Shown: positions 1 through 10,162, counted from the stretch's first letter. The stretch is DNA of 64,000 bases from an uncultured Mordavella sp. (GCA_902406105.1 CABPCP010000003.1:10611-74610), one strand, 5' to 3'. The notes: generated by a model from the letters alone, not told the origin. Translations and numbers: made by a program.

Positions 1-909
1 AAATCCTTCTTCCCGCGCCATATGATATGCAGAAAGGATCTCCTCCACCTGATGGCGCCTTCCGATCCGATCCAGAGTCTTTTGCTGCATGCTCTGAGGA
101 TTGATCGAAATCCGGGTCACTCCATGGCTCCGTATCACTCTGAGTTTCTCTTTTGTAATGCTGTCCGGCCGTCCCGCCTCTACCGTATATTCCAGCAGAT
201 GGTCCCTGGGAAAGATTTCATCGATCCAGGACAGCAGCCGCTCCAACTGATCTTCATTCAGGCTGGTGGGCGTGCCTCCCCCAAAATAAATGGTATTCAG
301 CTTCTTTCCATCTGAAGCGCTCCCAATAAATTCCAATTCCCTGCGGAGCGCTTCCAGATAAGGTTCCACAAAGTTTCCCCACTGATCCAGAGAACCGGAA
401 CTAAAAGAGCAGTAAGTACAAACGGTGGGACAAAATGGAATCCCCACATACAGACTGTACCCGTCCTGATAATCCAGCCGGTCCAGCAGTTCCTTTTCCC
501 GCCGGACAATATCCCAGGATACTTCCGCCTTCTTTCTGCTCACCAGGTATTCCCCTGTGAACCAGGACAGAAAATCCTGGCGTTCCATGCCTTCCTCCAG
601 TTTTCCCATCGCCAGCTTTGTAGGCCGCACTCCCGTCAATATGCCCCAGGCCAGCGTCCTTCCCGTCTCCGCCGATAATACTCTGTAAAGCCGCTGGTCC
701 ATCAGGTGTTTCTGGGTTTTTCGATCCAAGAACCGCTCCTGTTCTTCCTGATCCAGTTCCAGCCTTTTCCCCGACGGCAGAAAAAGGATAACATAATGAG
801 AGGCTTTTTCCTCTACCGAAGCTTCGACCGTCTCCGATGGATAAAAAGCCTTCCCTATATGATACGCGTTATAAACATAAGTCTCTTTCCGACAAAGGAT
901 CTTAAACAT
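1..909 (-). CDS. hemZ: HemZ-type coproporphyrinogen dehydrogenase (3' end outside window)
   Basis: Radical-SAM enzyme of the oxygen-independent coproporphyrinogen III dehydrogenase type, a haem-pathway reaction in anaerobes. The first 303 codons are visible and the gene runs off the left edge. The [4Fe-4S]-binding cysteines are C160, C164 and C167 (C-x3-C-x2-C), followed by a GGGTPT loop. A GVRPTKL stretch at residues 93-99, before the radical-SAM core, is typical of HemZ rather than HemN. The ATG at 907-909 follows a GGGGGAG-like site. It is the last visible gene of the minus-strand run from relA, 9 nt after the MBL hydrolase. Many gut Clostridia that keep hemZ lack a full haem pathway, so the physiological substrate is uncertain; the family call is firm. 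Confidence 0.9.
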   Translation of the reverse strand, partial: MFKILCRKETYVYNAYHIGKAFYPSETVEASVEEKASHYVILFLPSGKRLELDQEEQERFLDRKTQKHLMDQRLYRVLSAETGRTLAWGILTGVRPTKLAMGKLEEGMERQDFLSWFTGEYLVSRKKAEVSWDIVRREKELLDRLDYQDGYSLYVGIPFCPTVCTYCSFSSGSLDQWGNFVEPYLEALRRELEFIGSASDGKKLNTIYFGGGTPTSLNEDQLERLLSWIDEIFPRDHLLEYTVEAGRPDSITKEKLRVIRSHGVTRISINPQSMQQKTLDRIGRRHQVEEILSAYHMAREEGF

Positions 910-918
910 AGGCTCCCC

Positions 919-1551
919 CTACAGATATGGATTATGATCCCGCTCATAGCCAATGGTAGTCTCTCCCATATGCCCTGGATATACCACCGTCTCATCGGGA
1001 AGCGGCAGCAATTTCTCCCGGATGGAACGGAGCAGATCCAGCGTACTGCTGTTTGGGAAGTCCGTCCTTCCCACAGAAGCCTGGAACAGGGTGTCTCCGC
1101 TGAACAACACCTGTTCGGACGCCGCGTAATAGCAGCATCCGCCTCTGGTGTGCCCCGGAGTGTGGAGCACCTGGAACTGAAAGCCGGCCAAAGACAGGAT
1201 CTGTCCGTCTTCTACACTCTGAGCGCCTGAGAAAGTAAAGCCCGCCGTATATGCAGAAGACAGATTCAATTTCGGATCTGTCAGGATCTCCTGGTCTTCT
1301 TCCTCCACATATACCGGAACATCCCACAGCTTTAACAGCGCATCCAGCCCCATCGTATGGTCGAAATGCCCATGGGTAAGGAGCACTGCCTCCACGGTAA
1401 GGCCGTCTCTTTCCACCGCTTCTGTCAGCGCCTTTGGGACCGCGGCCGGATCTACGATCACAGCTTGATGGGTTTCTACATTACTCACCAGATAACAGTT
1501 GGTGCTGATGATTCCTGTCACAAATTTCTCGATCTTCATTGTCTTTCCCAT
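919..1551 (-). CDS. MBL-fold metallo-hydrolase (glyoxalase II-like)
   Basis: Single-domain metallo-beta-lactamase-fold hydrolase of 210 residues, cytoplasmic. The metal motif THGHFDH lies near residue 60, with later ligands in GHTRGG and in the FSGDTLF strand, so both metal sites look intact. This is the small YcbL/YqgX-type branch often labelled hydroxyacylglutathione hydrolase. The true substrate is not known, and glutathione itself is doubtful in this lineage. The ATG at 1551 has AAAGGAG 5 nt upstream; an in-frame ATG four codons later lacks a good site. The gene sits 10 nt after relA and just before hemZ, and is probably co-transcribed with them. Confidence 0.88.
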   Translation of the reverse strand: MGKTMKIEKFVTGIISTNCYLVSNVETHQAVIVDPAAVPKALTEAVERDGLTVEAVLLTHGHFDHTMGLDALLKLWDVPVYVEEEDQEILTDPKLNLSSAYTAGFTFSGAQSVEDGQILSLAGFQFQVLHTPGHTRGGCCYYAASEQVLFSGDTLFQASVGRTDFPNSSTLDLLRSIREKLLPLPDETVVYPGHMGETTIGYERDHNPYL

Positions 1552-1561
1552 AATCTCTCCT

Positions 1562-3910
1562 TTATCCCGTTGTCCGGGTAATATCGATCACGCCTTCCAG
1601 CTGCCGGAGTTTTTTCACTACCCGGCCCAGTTCTTCTCTGTTATGGACGATGAAACCGGTCTCGATCGTGGCCGTCCCCTGCTTACTGGTGCGTACATTC
1701 ATAGACTTCACGTCTACATCCGCCTCTGTAAAGATACGGGACATTTCCATCAGAAGCCCCTGCCGGTCATTGGCGTACATTTTGATCTCCGCCAGGTACT
1801 GGCCTCCTGATTCTTCCGCCACTTCGCTCTCCCACTCCGCATCGATCAGCCTGGCCCTTTCCGCCTCTGTCAGGTGCAGCATGTTCACACAATCCGTTCG
1901 ATGGATAGACAGTCCCCGGCCTCTGGTGACAAAACCTACGATCTCATCTCCCGGTACCGGGTTGCAGCACCGTGAGAAGCGTACCGCCATATCATCGATG
2001 CCCTTGACCACGATACCGCTCTTGGACTTGGCAATGTGGACCTTGTGCTTGGAAGCTTCCGCTACTCGCTCCAATACTACCTCATCGGTGATCTCCTGTT
2101 TATGTTCCTTGCCGTACTCTTCCACCAGACGGTTGACCACCTGGCCTTCCTTCAATCCGCCGTGGCCGACCGCGGCAAGGACAGAATCCCAGTCCCGAAA
2201 ACCATATTTCTTTTGGACGATCTCCTGATATCTCGTCTGCAGGATATCCGAGGCATTGATTCCTTTGGCTTTGCAATAAGCGCCGATCAGTTCCTTTCCT
2301 TTTACAATATTACTTTCTTTAAATTCCTTTTTAAACCACTGGTTGATCTTGTTTTTTGCCTGGGTACTTTTCACGATCCCAAGCCAGTCCCTGCTCGGTC
2401 CTCTGGAATTCTGGGACGTCAGGATCTCAATGCGGTCTCCGTTCTGGATCTTGTAGTCGATATTGACCAGTTTCCCATTGACTCTGGCTCCCACCATTTT
2501 ATTTCCCACCGCGCTGTGGATGGCATAGGCAAAGTCGATCGGGGTAGAGCCGTTGGGCAGGTTCTTCACATCGCCCTGCGGGGTAAAGCAATACACGTCT
2601 TCTGCGAAAAGATCTAAATCTCCTTTGATCAGGTTAAGAAATTCCCGGTTGTCCGACATGTCTCTCTGCCACTCCAGAATCTGCCTGAGCCAGCTTAGTT
2701 TTTCTTCTTCCTGAGCCTCCACGCTCTTCTTGCCGTCATTGGATTCCTTATATTTCCAGTGGGCCGCAATACCATATTCCGCGGTTTTATGCATCTCCTG
2801 CGTCCGGATCTGGATTTCAAAAGGCTGTCCCACGGAGCTCATCAATGTGGTGTGCAGCGACTGGTACATATTGGGTTTCGGCATAGCGATATAATCCTTG
2901 AACCGCCCCGGGATCGGGGTATAGAGCTCATGGATAACGCCCAACGCCGCGTAGCAGTCCTTTACCGAATCCACAATGATCCGCACCGCAAACAGATCAT
3001 AGATCTGATCTACCGTTTTATCCTGATTCACCATCTTCCGATAGATGCTGAAAAAGTGTTTGACCCGTCCGTTGACTTCCGCCTTAATATTGGCGTTTTT
3101 CATATGATCGGATACTTCTTTGACGATCTGTTCGACAAACTCCTCTCTCTCCGTCTTCCGCGCGTTGATCTGCCGTACCAGATCAAAGAACACCTCTGGC
3201 TGGGAGTATTTCAAAGCCAGATCGTCCAGTTCCGTTTTGATTTTAGAGATACCAAGCCTCTGGGCGATAGGCGCATAGATATCCATTGTCTCTTTCGCCT
3301 TTTCTTTCTGCTTCTCCGGCGTCATAAACTGCAGAGTCCGCATATTATGGAGCCGGTCTGCCAGTTTGATGATGATGACCCGGATATCTTTGGCCATGGC
3401 CAGGAACATCTTCCTTAGATTCTCCGCCTGCACTTCCAGCTTATCAGAGGAATAGGACAGCCTGCCCAGTTTTGTAACGCCATCTACCAAAAGCGCCACT
3501 TCTTCTCCGAATACTTCTTTGATCTCCTCTTCACTTACCTGGGTATCTTCCACCACATCGTGGAGCATCCCCGCGGCAATGGTCTCTTTATCCATCTCCA
3601 GGTCAGCCAGGATGATCGCTACCCATAAAGGATGGATGATATATGGCTCTCCCGATTTCCTGCACTGATCCCCGTGAGCCTTCTTTGCCGTCTCATACGC
3701 CTTTTTGATCATGCTGACGTCAGTGGACGGATGGTATTTCCGAATACGGGCGATTAACATGTCATAAAGCTGGTCTGGATCTTCATAATCGCCTGGCGCT
3801 TTTACCGCGTGTCCGTCCACGATCTCAAGTCCTTCTGACATGTCTTTCATCACGGATTCCGGCGCGATGCGGTCATCCAGAGATTCATAAGTCGTGATTC
3901 TCCCTGACAT
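1562..3910 (-). CDS. relA: Bifunctional (p)ppGpp synthetase/hydrolase (Rel)
   Basis: Long RSH-family stringent-response enzyme of 782 residues that makes and degrades (p)ppGpp. Domain order: N-terminal HD hydrolase with intact HDVVED at 117-122, synthetase domain with the YQSLHT substrate loop, TGS domain (starting near VYCFTPQG), a conserved Cys/His region (RCCNPVPGD) and a C-terminal ACT domain. The intact HD box indicates that both activities are present, as in most Firmicutes Rel proteins. Residues 1-50 extend slightly beyond the usual start. ATG has AGGAGG 8 nt upstream. It follows apt, which links purine salvage and nucleotide alarmone genes as in many Clostridia. Confidence 0.96.
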   Translation of the reverse strand: MSGRITTYESLDDRIAPESVMKDMSEGLEIVDGHAVKAPGDYEDPDQLYDMLIARIRKYHPSTDVSMIKKAYETAKKAHGDQCRKSGEPYIIHPLWVAIILADLEMDKETIAAGMLHDVVEDTQVSEEEIKEVFGEEVALLVDGVTKLGRLSYSSDKLEVQAENLRKMFLAMAKDIRVIIIKLADRLHNMRTLQFMTPEKQKEKAKETMDIYAPIAQRLGISKIKTELDDLALKYSQPEVFFDLVRQINARKTEREEFVEQIVKEVSDHMKNANIKAEVNGRVKHFFSIYRKMVNQDKTVDQIYDLFAVRIIVDSVKDCYAALGVIHELYTPIPGRFKDYIAMPKPNMYQSLHTTLMSSVGQPFEIQIRTQEMHKTAEYGIAAHWKYKESNDGKKSVEAQEEEKLSWLRQILEWQRDMSDNREFLNLIKGDLDLFAEDVYCFTPQGDVKNLPNGSTPIDFAYAIHSAVGNKMVGARVNGKLVNIDYKIQNGDRIEILTSQNSRGPSRDWLGIVKSTQAKNKINQWFKKEFKESNIVKGKELIGAYCKAKGINASDILQTRYQEIVQKKYGFRDWDSVLAAVGHGGLKEGQVVNRLVEEYGKEHKQEITDEVVLERVAEASKHKVHIAKSKSGIVVKGIDDMAVRFSRCCNPVPGDEIVGFVTRGRGLSIHRTDCVNMLHLTEAERARLIDAEWESEVAEESGGQYLAEIKMYANDRQGLLMEMSRIFTEADVDVKSMNVRTSKQGTATIETGFIVHNREELGRVVKKLRQLEGVIDITRTTG

Positions 3911-3988
3911 ATTAATGCCTCCTTTCTTCTTTCATGACTTTCTCTGCCGCTTCCGGCACAACAACACTTTCCCGGAATTGGCAGGAGA

Positions 3989-4513
3989 CTATTTCCCAGG
4001 ATAAATGATCACAGAGTCCACGTCATATCCTTGCAGTCTCTTTCTTCCTTCCAACCCCGCAAGTTCCATCAGGAACACGGTCTTTACTACTTTTCCTCCC
4101 AGTCCCTCGATCAGTTTGATCATTGCCTCATTGGTACCGCCTGTAGCGATAAGATCATCAATGATCACTACTTTCTGACCTTCTTTCACAGAGTCTCTGT
4201 GCATCTCCAGCTCTGCTGTCCCATACTCCAGATCATACTGGATAGATACGGTCTCGCACGGCAGTTTGCCCTTCTTGCGGATCGGAATAAACGGTTTATG
4301 CAGATTATAGGCGATAGGCACGCCAAAGATAAATCCTCTGGACTCCGGCCCTACGATCAAATCAAAATCTACTCCTTCCAGCTTTTTCTGCATCAGGTCG
4401 ATGGCCAGGCGCAGTCCGTCCGCATCCTGGAGCACACTGGTAACATCCCGGAAAATAATCCCCGGCTCCGGGAAATCCGGGATACTTCTTACATATTCCT
4501 CGATTGATTTCAT
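3989..4513 (-). CDS. apt: Adenine phosphoribosyltransferase
   Basis: Converts adenine and PRPP to AMP and pyrophosphate (purine salvage, cytosol). It has 174 residues, the usual length. The PRPP-binding loop VVIIDDLIATGGT is at about 115-127, and the adenine-site strand EPGIIFRDVT lies near residues 16-25. ATG has GGAGAGG upstream. It lies between recJ and relA on the minus strand, with about 75-95 nt to each neighbour. The recJ-apt-relA order is common in Firmicutes and supports the assignment. Confidence 0.96.
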   Translation of the reverse strand: MKSIEEYVRSIPDFPEPGIIFRDVTSVLQDADGLRLAIDLMQKKLEGVDFDLIVGPESRGFIFGVPIAYNLHKPFIPIRKKGKLPCETVSIQYDLEYGTAELEMHRDSVKEGQKVVIIDDLIATGGTNEAMIKLIEGLGGKVVKTVFLMELAGLEGRKRLQGYDVDSVIIYPGK

Positions 4514-4608
4514 GGTATCCTCTCCAATTTTCTCTCCATAATCCTAAATACCGGGGCAAAAAAGCTATTTTACCCACATGATACCTTTTAGTATAACATT
4601 TATAGCGC

Positions 4609-6369
4609 TTACTGACAATGGGTGATCACGATCTGCAGGCTTTTCCTCCCCATATATTCATTGATTCCCGGATAATAAGCGATCATCATCCTGGCTTCCG
4701 GTTCTTTTCCATCCAGGAATCTCTCAGCAAAGCCATGCCCGTATTTTTCCTCCAGGCATGTTTTAAATTTCTCAATACCGCCGAAATATAGCGCGTCTAT
4801 TTTTACGCCCCCGCCATCTTCCGCCTGCATTTTCAGCACATTCCTGTTTTTCCCCAGTATCCTCAGCTTGGAAAGCGCCGCCTCTCTTATGGCAAACACT
4901 GGTTTTGTATTCCCTTTCCCAAAGGGTTCCAGAATTTTCAATTCTTCAATAAACTTCTCCGTCACACAGGAAAGGGGAAGTTCCATATCGATAACAACTT
5001 TTTCCATCAGATCCGCCTCTTCCAGAGTACAATTACTATTCAGCGCCTGGCGGAGCCGACCTGCGTTTTCCTTTTTCAGGGACAGGCCCGCCGCCAGTCT
5101 GTGGCCTCCGTACCGTTCCAAAAGATCCCCGCAGCGGTTCAGCTCTTCATACATGGAATACGCTTCGATGGAACGTCCCGATCCTTTTACTCCTTCTTCC
5201 CCGTCTGTCAGCACAAACACCGGACGCCAATACCTCTCCCGCAGTCTTCCCGCCACGATTCCCGCCAGGCTCTCATGGCAGTCCGGCAGATAGACCACCA
5301 GCACTTTATCTTTCAAAAGGTCCGTATCTTCAATCTGACGGCAGGCTTCCTCAACCGCCTTTTCCGTCATCTCTTTCCGGCTGTCATTAAGAGCCTTCAG
5401 GTCTCCCGCCAAGATCGCGGCCTCTTTGCGGGTTTTGGCTCTAAGAAGCGCCAAAGACCGTTTGGCCGTATCCAGCCGGCCTCCCGCGTTCAGGCAGGGA
5501 CCCAGCACAAATCCAATATGATAGGCGCTGATATGCTTCTTATCCAGTCCTGTACATTCGATCAGAGCATTCAATCCCGGATTCTGAGTCCTGCCAAGCA
5601 TGGCTAGTCCTTCTTTGACAAAGATCCGGTTCTCATCTGTCAGATCCATCACATCTCCCACGGTAGCGATGGCCACATTGACGATCAGGTCGTCCAGGTC
5701 TTCCGAATCCCTGCCGGAAGCCTCGTATAAGGCTTCCATCAGCTTATAGGCCACTGCCGCGCCGCAAAGTCCCTGAAAGGGATATCCGCAGTCTTCCCGT
5801 TTCGGGTCAATGACCGCGTCTCCCGGAGGAAGACGGTACTGCTTCTCCCCGTCTATTTCCTCATAAGGGACCTCATGATGGTCGGTTACCAGCATTGTCA
5901 TGCCAAGCCGTTTTCCATAAGCGATCTCTTCCGCGGCAGCGATGCCGTTATCACAGGTCAAGACCGTATCCACCCCTTCCTGATAAGCCCGCTCCACCAG
6001 TTCTATATTTAATCCGTAGCCGTCTCTGATCCGGTCCGGAATGTCGCTGTCCACGTCCGCTCCCATTCTTTCCAGGCCTTCCAGAAGGATATACGCGGCG
6101 TTCACCCCATCAATATCATAATCTCCTATGATCCGGATCTTCTTTCCTTCTTCTATCTTCTCCCGCAGGATATCTACCGCCCGGTCCATATCCCGCATCA
6201 GCATCCCATCATGCAGATCTAGGAGAGATCCGTTCAGATACTGTTCTATCTGATCCTCTCCCTGTACTTCCCGGTTCCGGATCAGACAGGCCAGTCTGGG
6301 ACTGATCTGAAATTTTTCACTCGCGGCCTGGAAATCCCCGCCTTTTCTAAGCAGAACCCATCGTTCCAT
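4609..6369 (-). CDS. recJ: Single-stranded-DNA exonuclease RecJ
   Basis: 5'-3' ssDNA exonuclease acting in recombination and mismatch or base-excision repair. It has 586 residues. DHH-superfamily motifs are intact: DYDIDG (83-88), CDNG near 140, DHH at 163-165, and the DHHA1 motif GGHRLAAG near residue 420. A C-terminal OB-like region follows. The length is close to the short Firmicutes RecJ form. ATG is preceded by GGAGGAAG. It lies downstream of secDF, separated by a terminator-like hairpin at 6426-6456, so it may also use a promoter of its own, though none was clear. Confidence 0.95.
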   Translation of the reverse strand: MERWVLLRKGGDFQAASEKFQISPRLACLIRNREVQGEDQIEQYLNGSLLDLHDGMLMRDMDRAVDILREKIEEGKKIRIIGDYDIDGVNAAYILLEGLERMGADVDSDIPDRIRDGYGLNIELVERAYQEGVDTVLTCDNGIAAAEEIAYGKRLGMTMLVTDHHEVPYEEIDGEKQYRLPPGDAVIDPKREDCGYPFQGLCGAAVAYKLMEALYEASGRDSEDLDDLIVNVAIATVGDVMDLTDENRIFVKEGLAMLGRTQNPGLNALIECTGLDKKHISAYHIGFVLGPCLNAGGRLDTAKRSLALLRAKTRKEAAILAGDLKALNDSRKEMTEKAVEEACRQIEDTDLLKDKVLVVYLPDCHESLAGIVAGRLRERYWRPVFVLTDGEEGVKGSGRSIEAYSMYEELNRCGDLLERYGGHRLAAGLSLKKENAGRLRQALNSNCTLEEADLMEKVVIDMELPLSCVTEKFIEELKILEPFGKGNTKPVFAIREAALSKLRILGKNRNVLKMQAEDGGGVKIDALYFGGIEKFKTCLEEKYGHGFAERFLDGKEPEARMMIAYYPGINEYMGRKSLQIVITHCQ

Positions 6370-6425
6370 TTTCTTCCTCCATCAGACTTTTCCCTGCTCC
6401 TACACTGTTTTTCCATTCTTGCATC

Positions 6426-6456
6426 AGAAAACAGCCATGGCCGGAAAATGGCTGTG
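6426..6456 (-). terminator. Rho-independent terminator after secDF
   Basis: On the minus strand ACAGCCAT and ATGGCTGT form an 8-bp perfect stem (6431-6438 with 6448-6455, 9-nt loop), followed by TTTT. It lies 24 nt past the secDF stop and before recJ, so it should limit read-through into recJ. Confidence 0.65.
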
Positions 6457-6479
6457 GCTGCTTTCTTCTTAGCCTGTGA

Positions 6480-8738
6480 TTATTTCTGTTTCCTCTTATC
6501 CGCCCGTGTCCGCATCACATACCACAAAGCTCCCGTAATGCAGACAGATGAGTATGCGCCGACTACGATTCCCACCATCAGCGGCAGGGCGAATTCTTTG
6601 ATCGAGCTGACGCCCAGGACATAGAGCACAGCGATCGAAATAAAGGTAGTAAGAGAAGTGTAGATACTTCTGGTCAGCGTCTGGGTAATACTCTTATTGA
6701 CAATATACGCAAGGTCCGTAGTCTTGGTCCGGTAATGCAGTTCTTCCCTGATCCGGTCGAAGATCACAATGGTGGCGTTAATAGAATAACCCACAAGGGT
6801 CAGCATACACGCGATAAAGGTACTGCCCACCGCGATCCTGGAAACCGCGTAGAATCCCAGCACCACCAGCACGTCATGGAGCAGAGCCGCAACCGCGCTG
6901 GTAGCGAACCGGATATCTTTAAACCGGAACCAAATATACAGCAGCATGAAGATACCTGCCACGATCACCGCGATCACCGCATCCTGACGCATTTCATTAC
7001 TTACCGTAGAGCTGATATTCTCTGCTGTGATCTTGCTCTCATCCACGCCAAAGTTATCCACCAAAGCCTGGTTAAGAGCCTCTCTCTGATCCAGATCAAG
7101 CGTGACCGTCTTGATGATCACCTGGTTGGTGCCATCTACTTTCTGGGTCTGTACATTAGCGTCTCCGGTCACCTCTTCTACCACCGGCACGATCTCCTGA
7201 TCAATTTCATTGATGGTATAATCTTCATTAAAGGTAACATTGGTAGAAGTTCCTCCCTGGAAATCCAGGCTGTAGGAGAAAGCTCCCGCGCCTCTGCCCC
7301 CATTGACTCCCATGATCACGAATCCAAGCAGGATCACTCCGATGGAAGCGGAAAAGAACCATTTCCTTTTACCCAGGAAATTGATAGGTTCACGCTCTTT
7401 CTTAGGCCGGTAATAAACCTTAGGATTGCGGATTCCCACTCCATAGAAAGCGAACACGATCATCCGGGTGATCACAAGCGCCGTAAACATCGAAACCACA
7501 ATACCGATCGCCAGCGTCTGAGCGAATCCCTTTACCGTTCCAGAACCAAGGAACCACAGGACTGCCGCCGCAATAAGGGTCGTCACGTTTCCGTCTACGA
7601 TCGCGGAAAGAGCTTTATCAAATCCCGCTTTCAGGGAATTGCGCACGCTTTTTCCTTTGGACATCTCTTCTTTTACTCTGGCAAAAATGATCACGTTGGC
7701 ATCTACCGCCATTCCAATACTCAGAATGATACCCGCGATTCCCTGCAGAGTCAGCGTCACATCAAAAGCATTTAAGATCAGCAGAACGATCTCTGTATAG
7801 ATGATCAGTGCAAGGCTGGAAGCCAACCCCGGCAGATAATAAACGAAGATCATAAAAATGAAAATGATCAAAAGCCCGATCACTCCGGCCATCAGGCTGG
7901 TACTGATGGCTTCCTCTCCAAGCTGGGCGCCGACTACATTTGACCGCAGTTCTTCCAGCTCAAGCTGCAATCCTCCGATCCGGATAGTGGAAGCCAGCGT
8001 GTCCGCTTCGTCATAAGTCATATTTCCCGTAATCTGAGCCTCTCCATTTTCGATAGCGTTGTTCACGTTGGGTACGCTCACAAAGGTCCCATCGTAGTAG
8101 ATCGCGATGCTCTCCCCATTTTCATAGGCTTTTTCCGTGGCCGCGGCAAATTTTTCCGTTCCTTCATCCGTAAAGGTCAAAGATACAACGTTTTCATCCC
8201 GCTGTGTCGTCTGATTTTCCACCACGCCGGCCCGCGCGTCCTGAACTTCATCACCGGTAACGACAATGGATCCGTCTGCTTCCAGTTCTTCAATAGTTTT
8301 ATTCAGCTGGTAATCCTGGGCCGGATCACCAGTATTGTTGATCATCGAATAGTTTTCTGATCCATCGCTTCCAGTCTGGGCAATGAAATAAAGAGAACCC
8401 GGCTGACCAAGTTCCTCCAGAATCTGATTAGCGTCAGATACTCCGGGGATCTCGATATTGATTCGGTCGTCTCCCTCCTGGTATACTACCGCCTCTGTAC
8501 TGTACTCTTCCACACGTCTTTGAAGCTTGTAGATCGTATCCGCCATGTCTTCGCTGGATGGATTGTCATCTTTGACCTGGTAGGTGATACTCACGCCTCC
8601 CGCCAGATCCAGACCCAGCTTGATGTTCTTCGCCGAACCGGTTCCGCCTTCTCCAAACCCCCAAATGGCAGTGTAACCCAGCAGCACAATGAGCACCGCC
8701 GTCACCAAAAGGCTTATGATGCCTCTGCTTTTCTTCAT
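6480..8738 (-). CDS. secDF: Fused protein translocase subunit SecDF
   Basis: Membrane part of the Sec export machinery that uses the proton gradient to assist late translocation. SecD and SecF are one 752-residue chain with about 12 predicted membrane segments. The SecD half has the early LGLDLAGG motif and a large P1 extracytoplasmic region; the SecF half starts near FSYSLDFQGGTS. Start choice: an ATG at 8738 (MKKSRGII) has AAAGGAAG 6 nt upstream and places a membrane helix directly at the N-terminus. A longer reading to 8834 would overlap scfB by about 60 nt and adds a non-membrane leader, so I reject it. Gene order scfA-scfB-secDF is typical of Clostridia. Confidence 0.95.
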   Translation of the reverse strand: MKKSRGIISLLVTAVLIVLLGYTAIWGFGEGGTGSAKNIKLGLDLAGGVSITYQVKDDNPSSEDMADTIYKLQRRVEEYSTEAVVYQEGDDRINIEIPGVSDANQILEELGQPGSLYFIAQTGSDGSENYSMINNTGDPAQDYQLNKTIEELEADGSIVVTGDEVQDARAGVVENQTTQRDENVVSLTFTDEGTEKFAAATEKAYENGESIAIYYDGTFVSVPNVNNAIENGEAQITGNMTYDEADTLASTIRIGGLQLELEELRSNVVGAQLGEEAISTSLMAGVIGLLIIFIFMIFVYYLPGLASSLALIIYTEIVLLILNAFDVTLTLQGIAGIILSIGMAVDANVIIFARVKEEMSKGKSVRNSLKAGFDKALSAIVDGNVTTLIAAAVLWFLGSGTVKGFAQTLAIGIVVSMFTALVITRMIVFAFYGVGIRNPKVYYRPKKEREPINFLGKRKWFFSASIGVILLGFVIMGVNGGRGAGAFSYSLDFQGGTSTNVTFNEDYTINEIDQEIVPVVEEVTGDANVQTQKVDGTNQVIIKTVTLDLDQREALNQALVDNFGVDESKITAENISSTVSNEMRQDAVIAVIVAGIFMLLYIWFRFKDIRFATSAVAALLHDVLVVLGFYAVSRIAVGSTFIACMLTLVGYSINATIVIFDRIREELHYRTKTTDLAYIVNKSITQTLTRSIYTSLTTFISIAVLYVLGVSSIKEFALPLMVGIVVGAYSSVCITGALWYVMRTRADKRKQK

Positions 8739-8773
8739 GTTCAACTTCCTTTCCGCGCTCTCATCCTTCGACT

Positions 8774-10162
8774 TTAGGACAACGCCGCTTTTATCATGAT
8801 TGCACATTCCACCCGTTTGCGTTCCATCTCGCATCCAACATCATAGGTATCGTGGATGGTTCCATGGAAATGGTGTGAATTGGCCATACATCCTCCGCTG
8901 CAGTAGAATTTCGCAAAACACTTCCTGCACTTTTCTTTGGAGTAAACGCTGCAGCTGCGGAATTCATCCGCGATCTGCGGCCGTGTGACCCCCTCCTCAA
9001 CGGTCCCCATCTTGAACTCTTCCTGTCCCACGAACTGATGGCAGGGATAGAGATCTCCCCAGGGCGTTACCGCCAGGTATTCGGTACCCGAACCACAGCC
9101 TGACAAGCGCTTCGCCACACAAGGACCACCGTCTAAGTCTATCATAAAATGGAAGAAATTAAAACCTTTTCCCTCTTTTTCTCTTTGGATCATAATCTTC
9201 GCCAGCTTGTCATACTCTTCTAAGATCACCGGCAGGTCTTCTTCCCGGATGGCGTAGGGATCTGTCTCATCTCCCACCACCGGTTCTACTGAAACCTGTT
9301 TAAATCCCAGATCCGCAAAATGGAGGATATCCTTCGAAAAGTCCAGATTATTCCGGGTAAAGGTTCCCCGTACATAGTATTTCTCCTGGTTCCGGCTTTC
9401 CGCCAGTTTCTGGAATTTTGGCACGATCAGGTCGTAGCTCCCCTTCCCGCTGCGGAATGGACGCATCGCATCGTTGACTTCTTTCCGGCCATCCAGGCTG
9501 AGCACCACATTGTCCATCTCCCGGTTAATGAATTCCTGGATCTCGTCATTTAAGAGCACTCCGTTGGTGGTCACGGTAAAACGGAAATGTTTATTATAGA
9601 GCTTCTCCTGCTCCCTTCCGTAAGCCACCAGGTCTTTGACCACCTGCCAGTTCATCAGAGGTTCTCCTCCAAAGAAATCCACTTCCAGGTTCCGCCGGTT
9701 CCCGGAATTCTGGATCAGGAAATCCAGCGCCTTTTTCCCTACCTCAAAGCTCATCAAGGCCCTTCTTCCATGGTACTCTCCTTCCTCGGCAAAACAGTAC
9801 CTGCAGGCAAGGTTGCAGTCATGGGCAATGTGGAGGCACAGAGCTTTTACCACCGTTTTCCTCTGCTTCACCTCCTGGATCAGGCTTTCATATGTATCTT
9901 CTGTAAATAACTGTCCGGCTTCTGTAAGCTCCTGTATATCCGCAAGCCCTTCCCGGATCTCTTCTTCTTTATATTTTCCGCTCAACGCCTGGACGGCGGA
10001 CTGCCCCAGCTCGTCTTCTCCAAGCTCCTGGGCGGTATAGGACTCTTTCTGCTGCGTCAGCCATGCGATCAGATCATAGCACAGCTCGTCTACAACGTGG
10101 ACCGCGCCGCTGTAAACATCCAGCACAATGCGGTATCCATTGTTCTGATACTGGTGAATCAA
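8774..10162 (-). CDS. scfB: Thioether-forming radical-SAM maturase of the SCIFF peptide
   Basis: SPASM-type radical-SAM enzyme that installs thioether cross-links on the six-cysteine peptide ScfA encoded just upstream. It has 462 residues. An N-terminal RiPP-recognition-like region (about 1-90) comes first, then the SAM cluster cysteines C116, C120 and C123, then a Cys-rich SPASM region near the C-terminus (GCGSGTEYLAV, CSVYSKEKCRKCFAKFYCSGGC). The start is a TTG at 10160-10162 with AAAGGGG 9 nt upstream; no in-frame ATG fits the family N-terminus. It is separated from scfA by a hairpin at 10204-10226 that may lower maturase expression relative to peptide. The family call is very secure; the peptide's biological role is unknown. 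Confidence 0.95.
   Translation of the reverse strand: MIHQYQNNGYRIVLDVYSGAVHVVDELCYDLIAWLTQQKESYTAQELGEDELGQSAVQALSGKYKEEEIREGLADIQELTEAGQLFTEDTYESLIQEVKQRKTVVKALCLHIAHDCNLACRYCFAEEGEYHGRRALMSFEVGKKALDFLIQNSGNRRNLEVDFFGGEPLMNWQVVKDLVAYGREQEKLYNKHFRFTVTTNGVLLNDEIQEFINREMDNVVLSLDGRKEVNDAMRPFRSGKGSYDLIVPKFQKLAESRNQEKYYVRGTFTRNNLDFSKDILHFADLGFKQVSVEPVVGDETDPYAIREEDLPVILEEYDKLAKIMIQREKEGKGFNFFHFMIDLDGGPCVAKRLSGCGSGTEYLAVTPWGDLYPCHQFVGQEEFKMGTVEEGVTRPQIADEFRSCSVYSKEKCRKCFAKFYCSGGCMANSHHFHGTIHDTYDVGCEMERKRVECAIMIKAALS

Noticed and set aside
6735..7775. Long open frame (346 codons) on the plus strand inside secDF
   Set aside because: It is antisense to a clear membrane protein gene, has no ribosome site, and its translation shows no domain; it mirrors the codon pattern of secDF.
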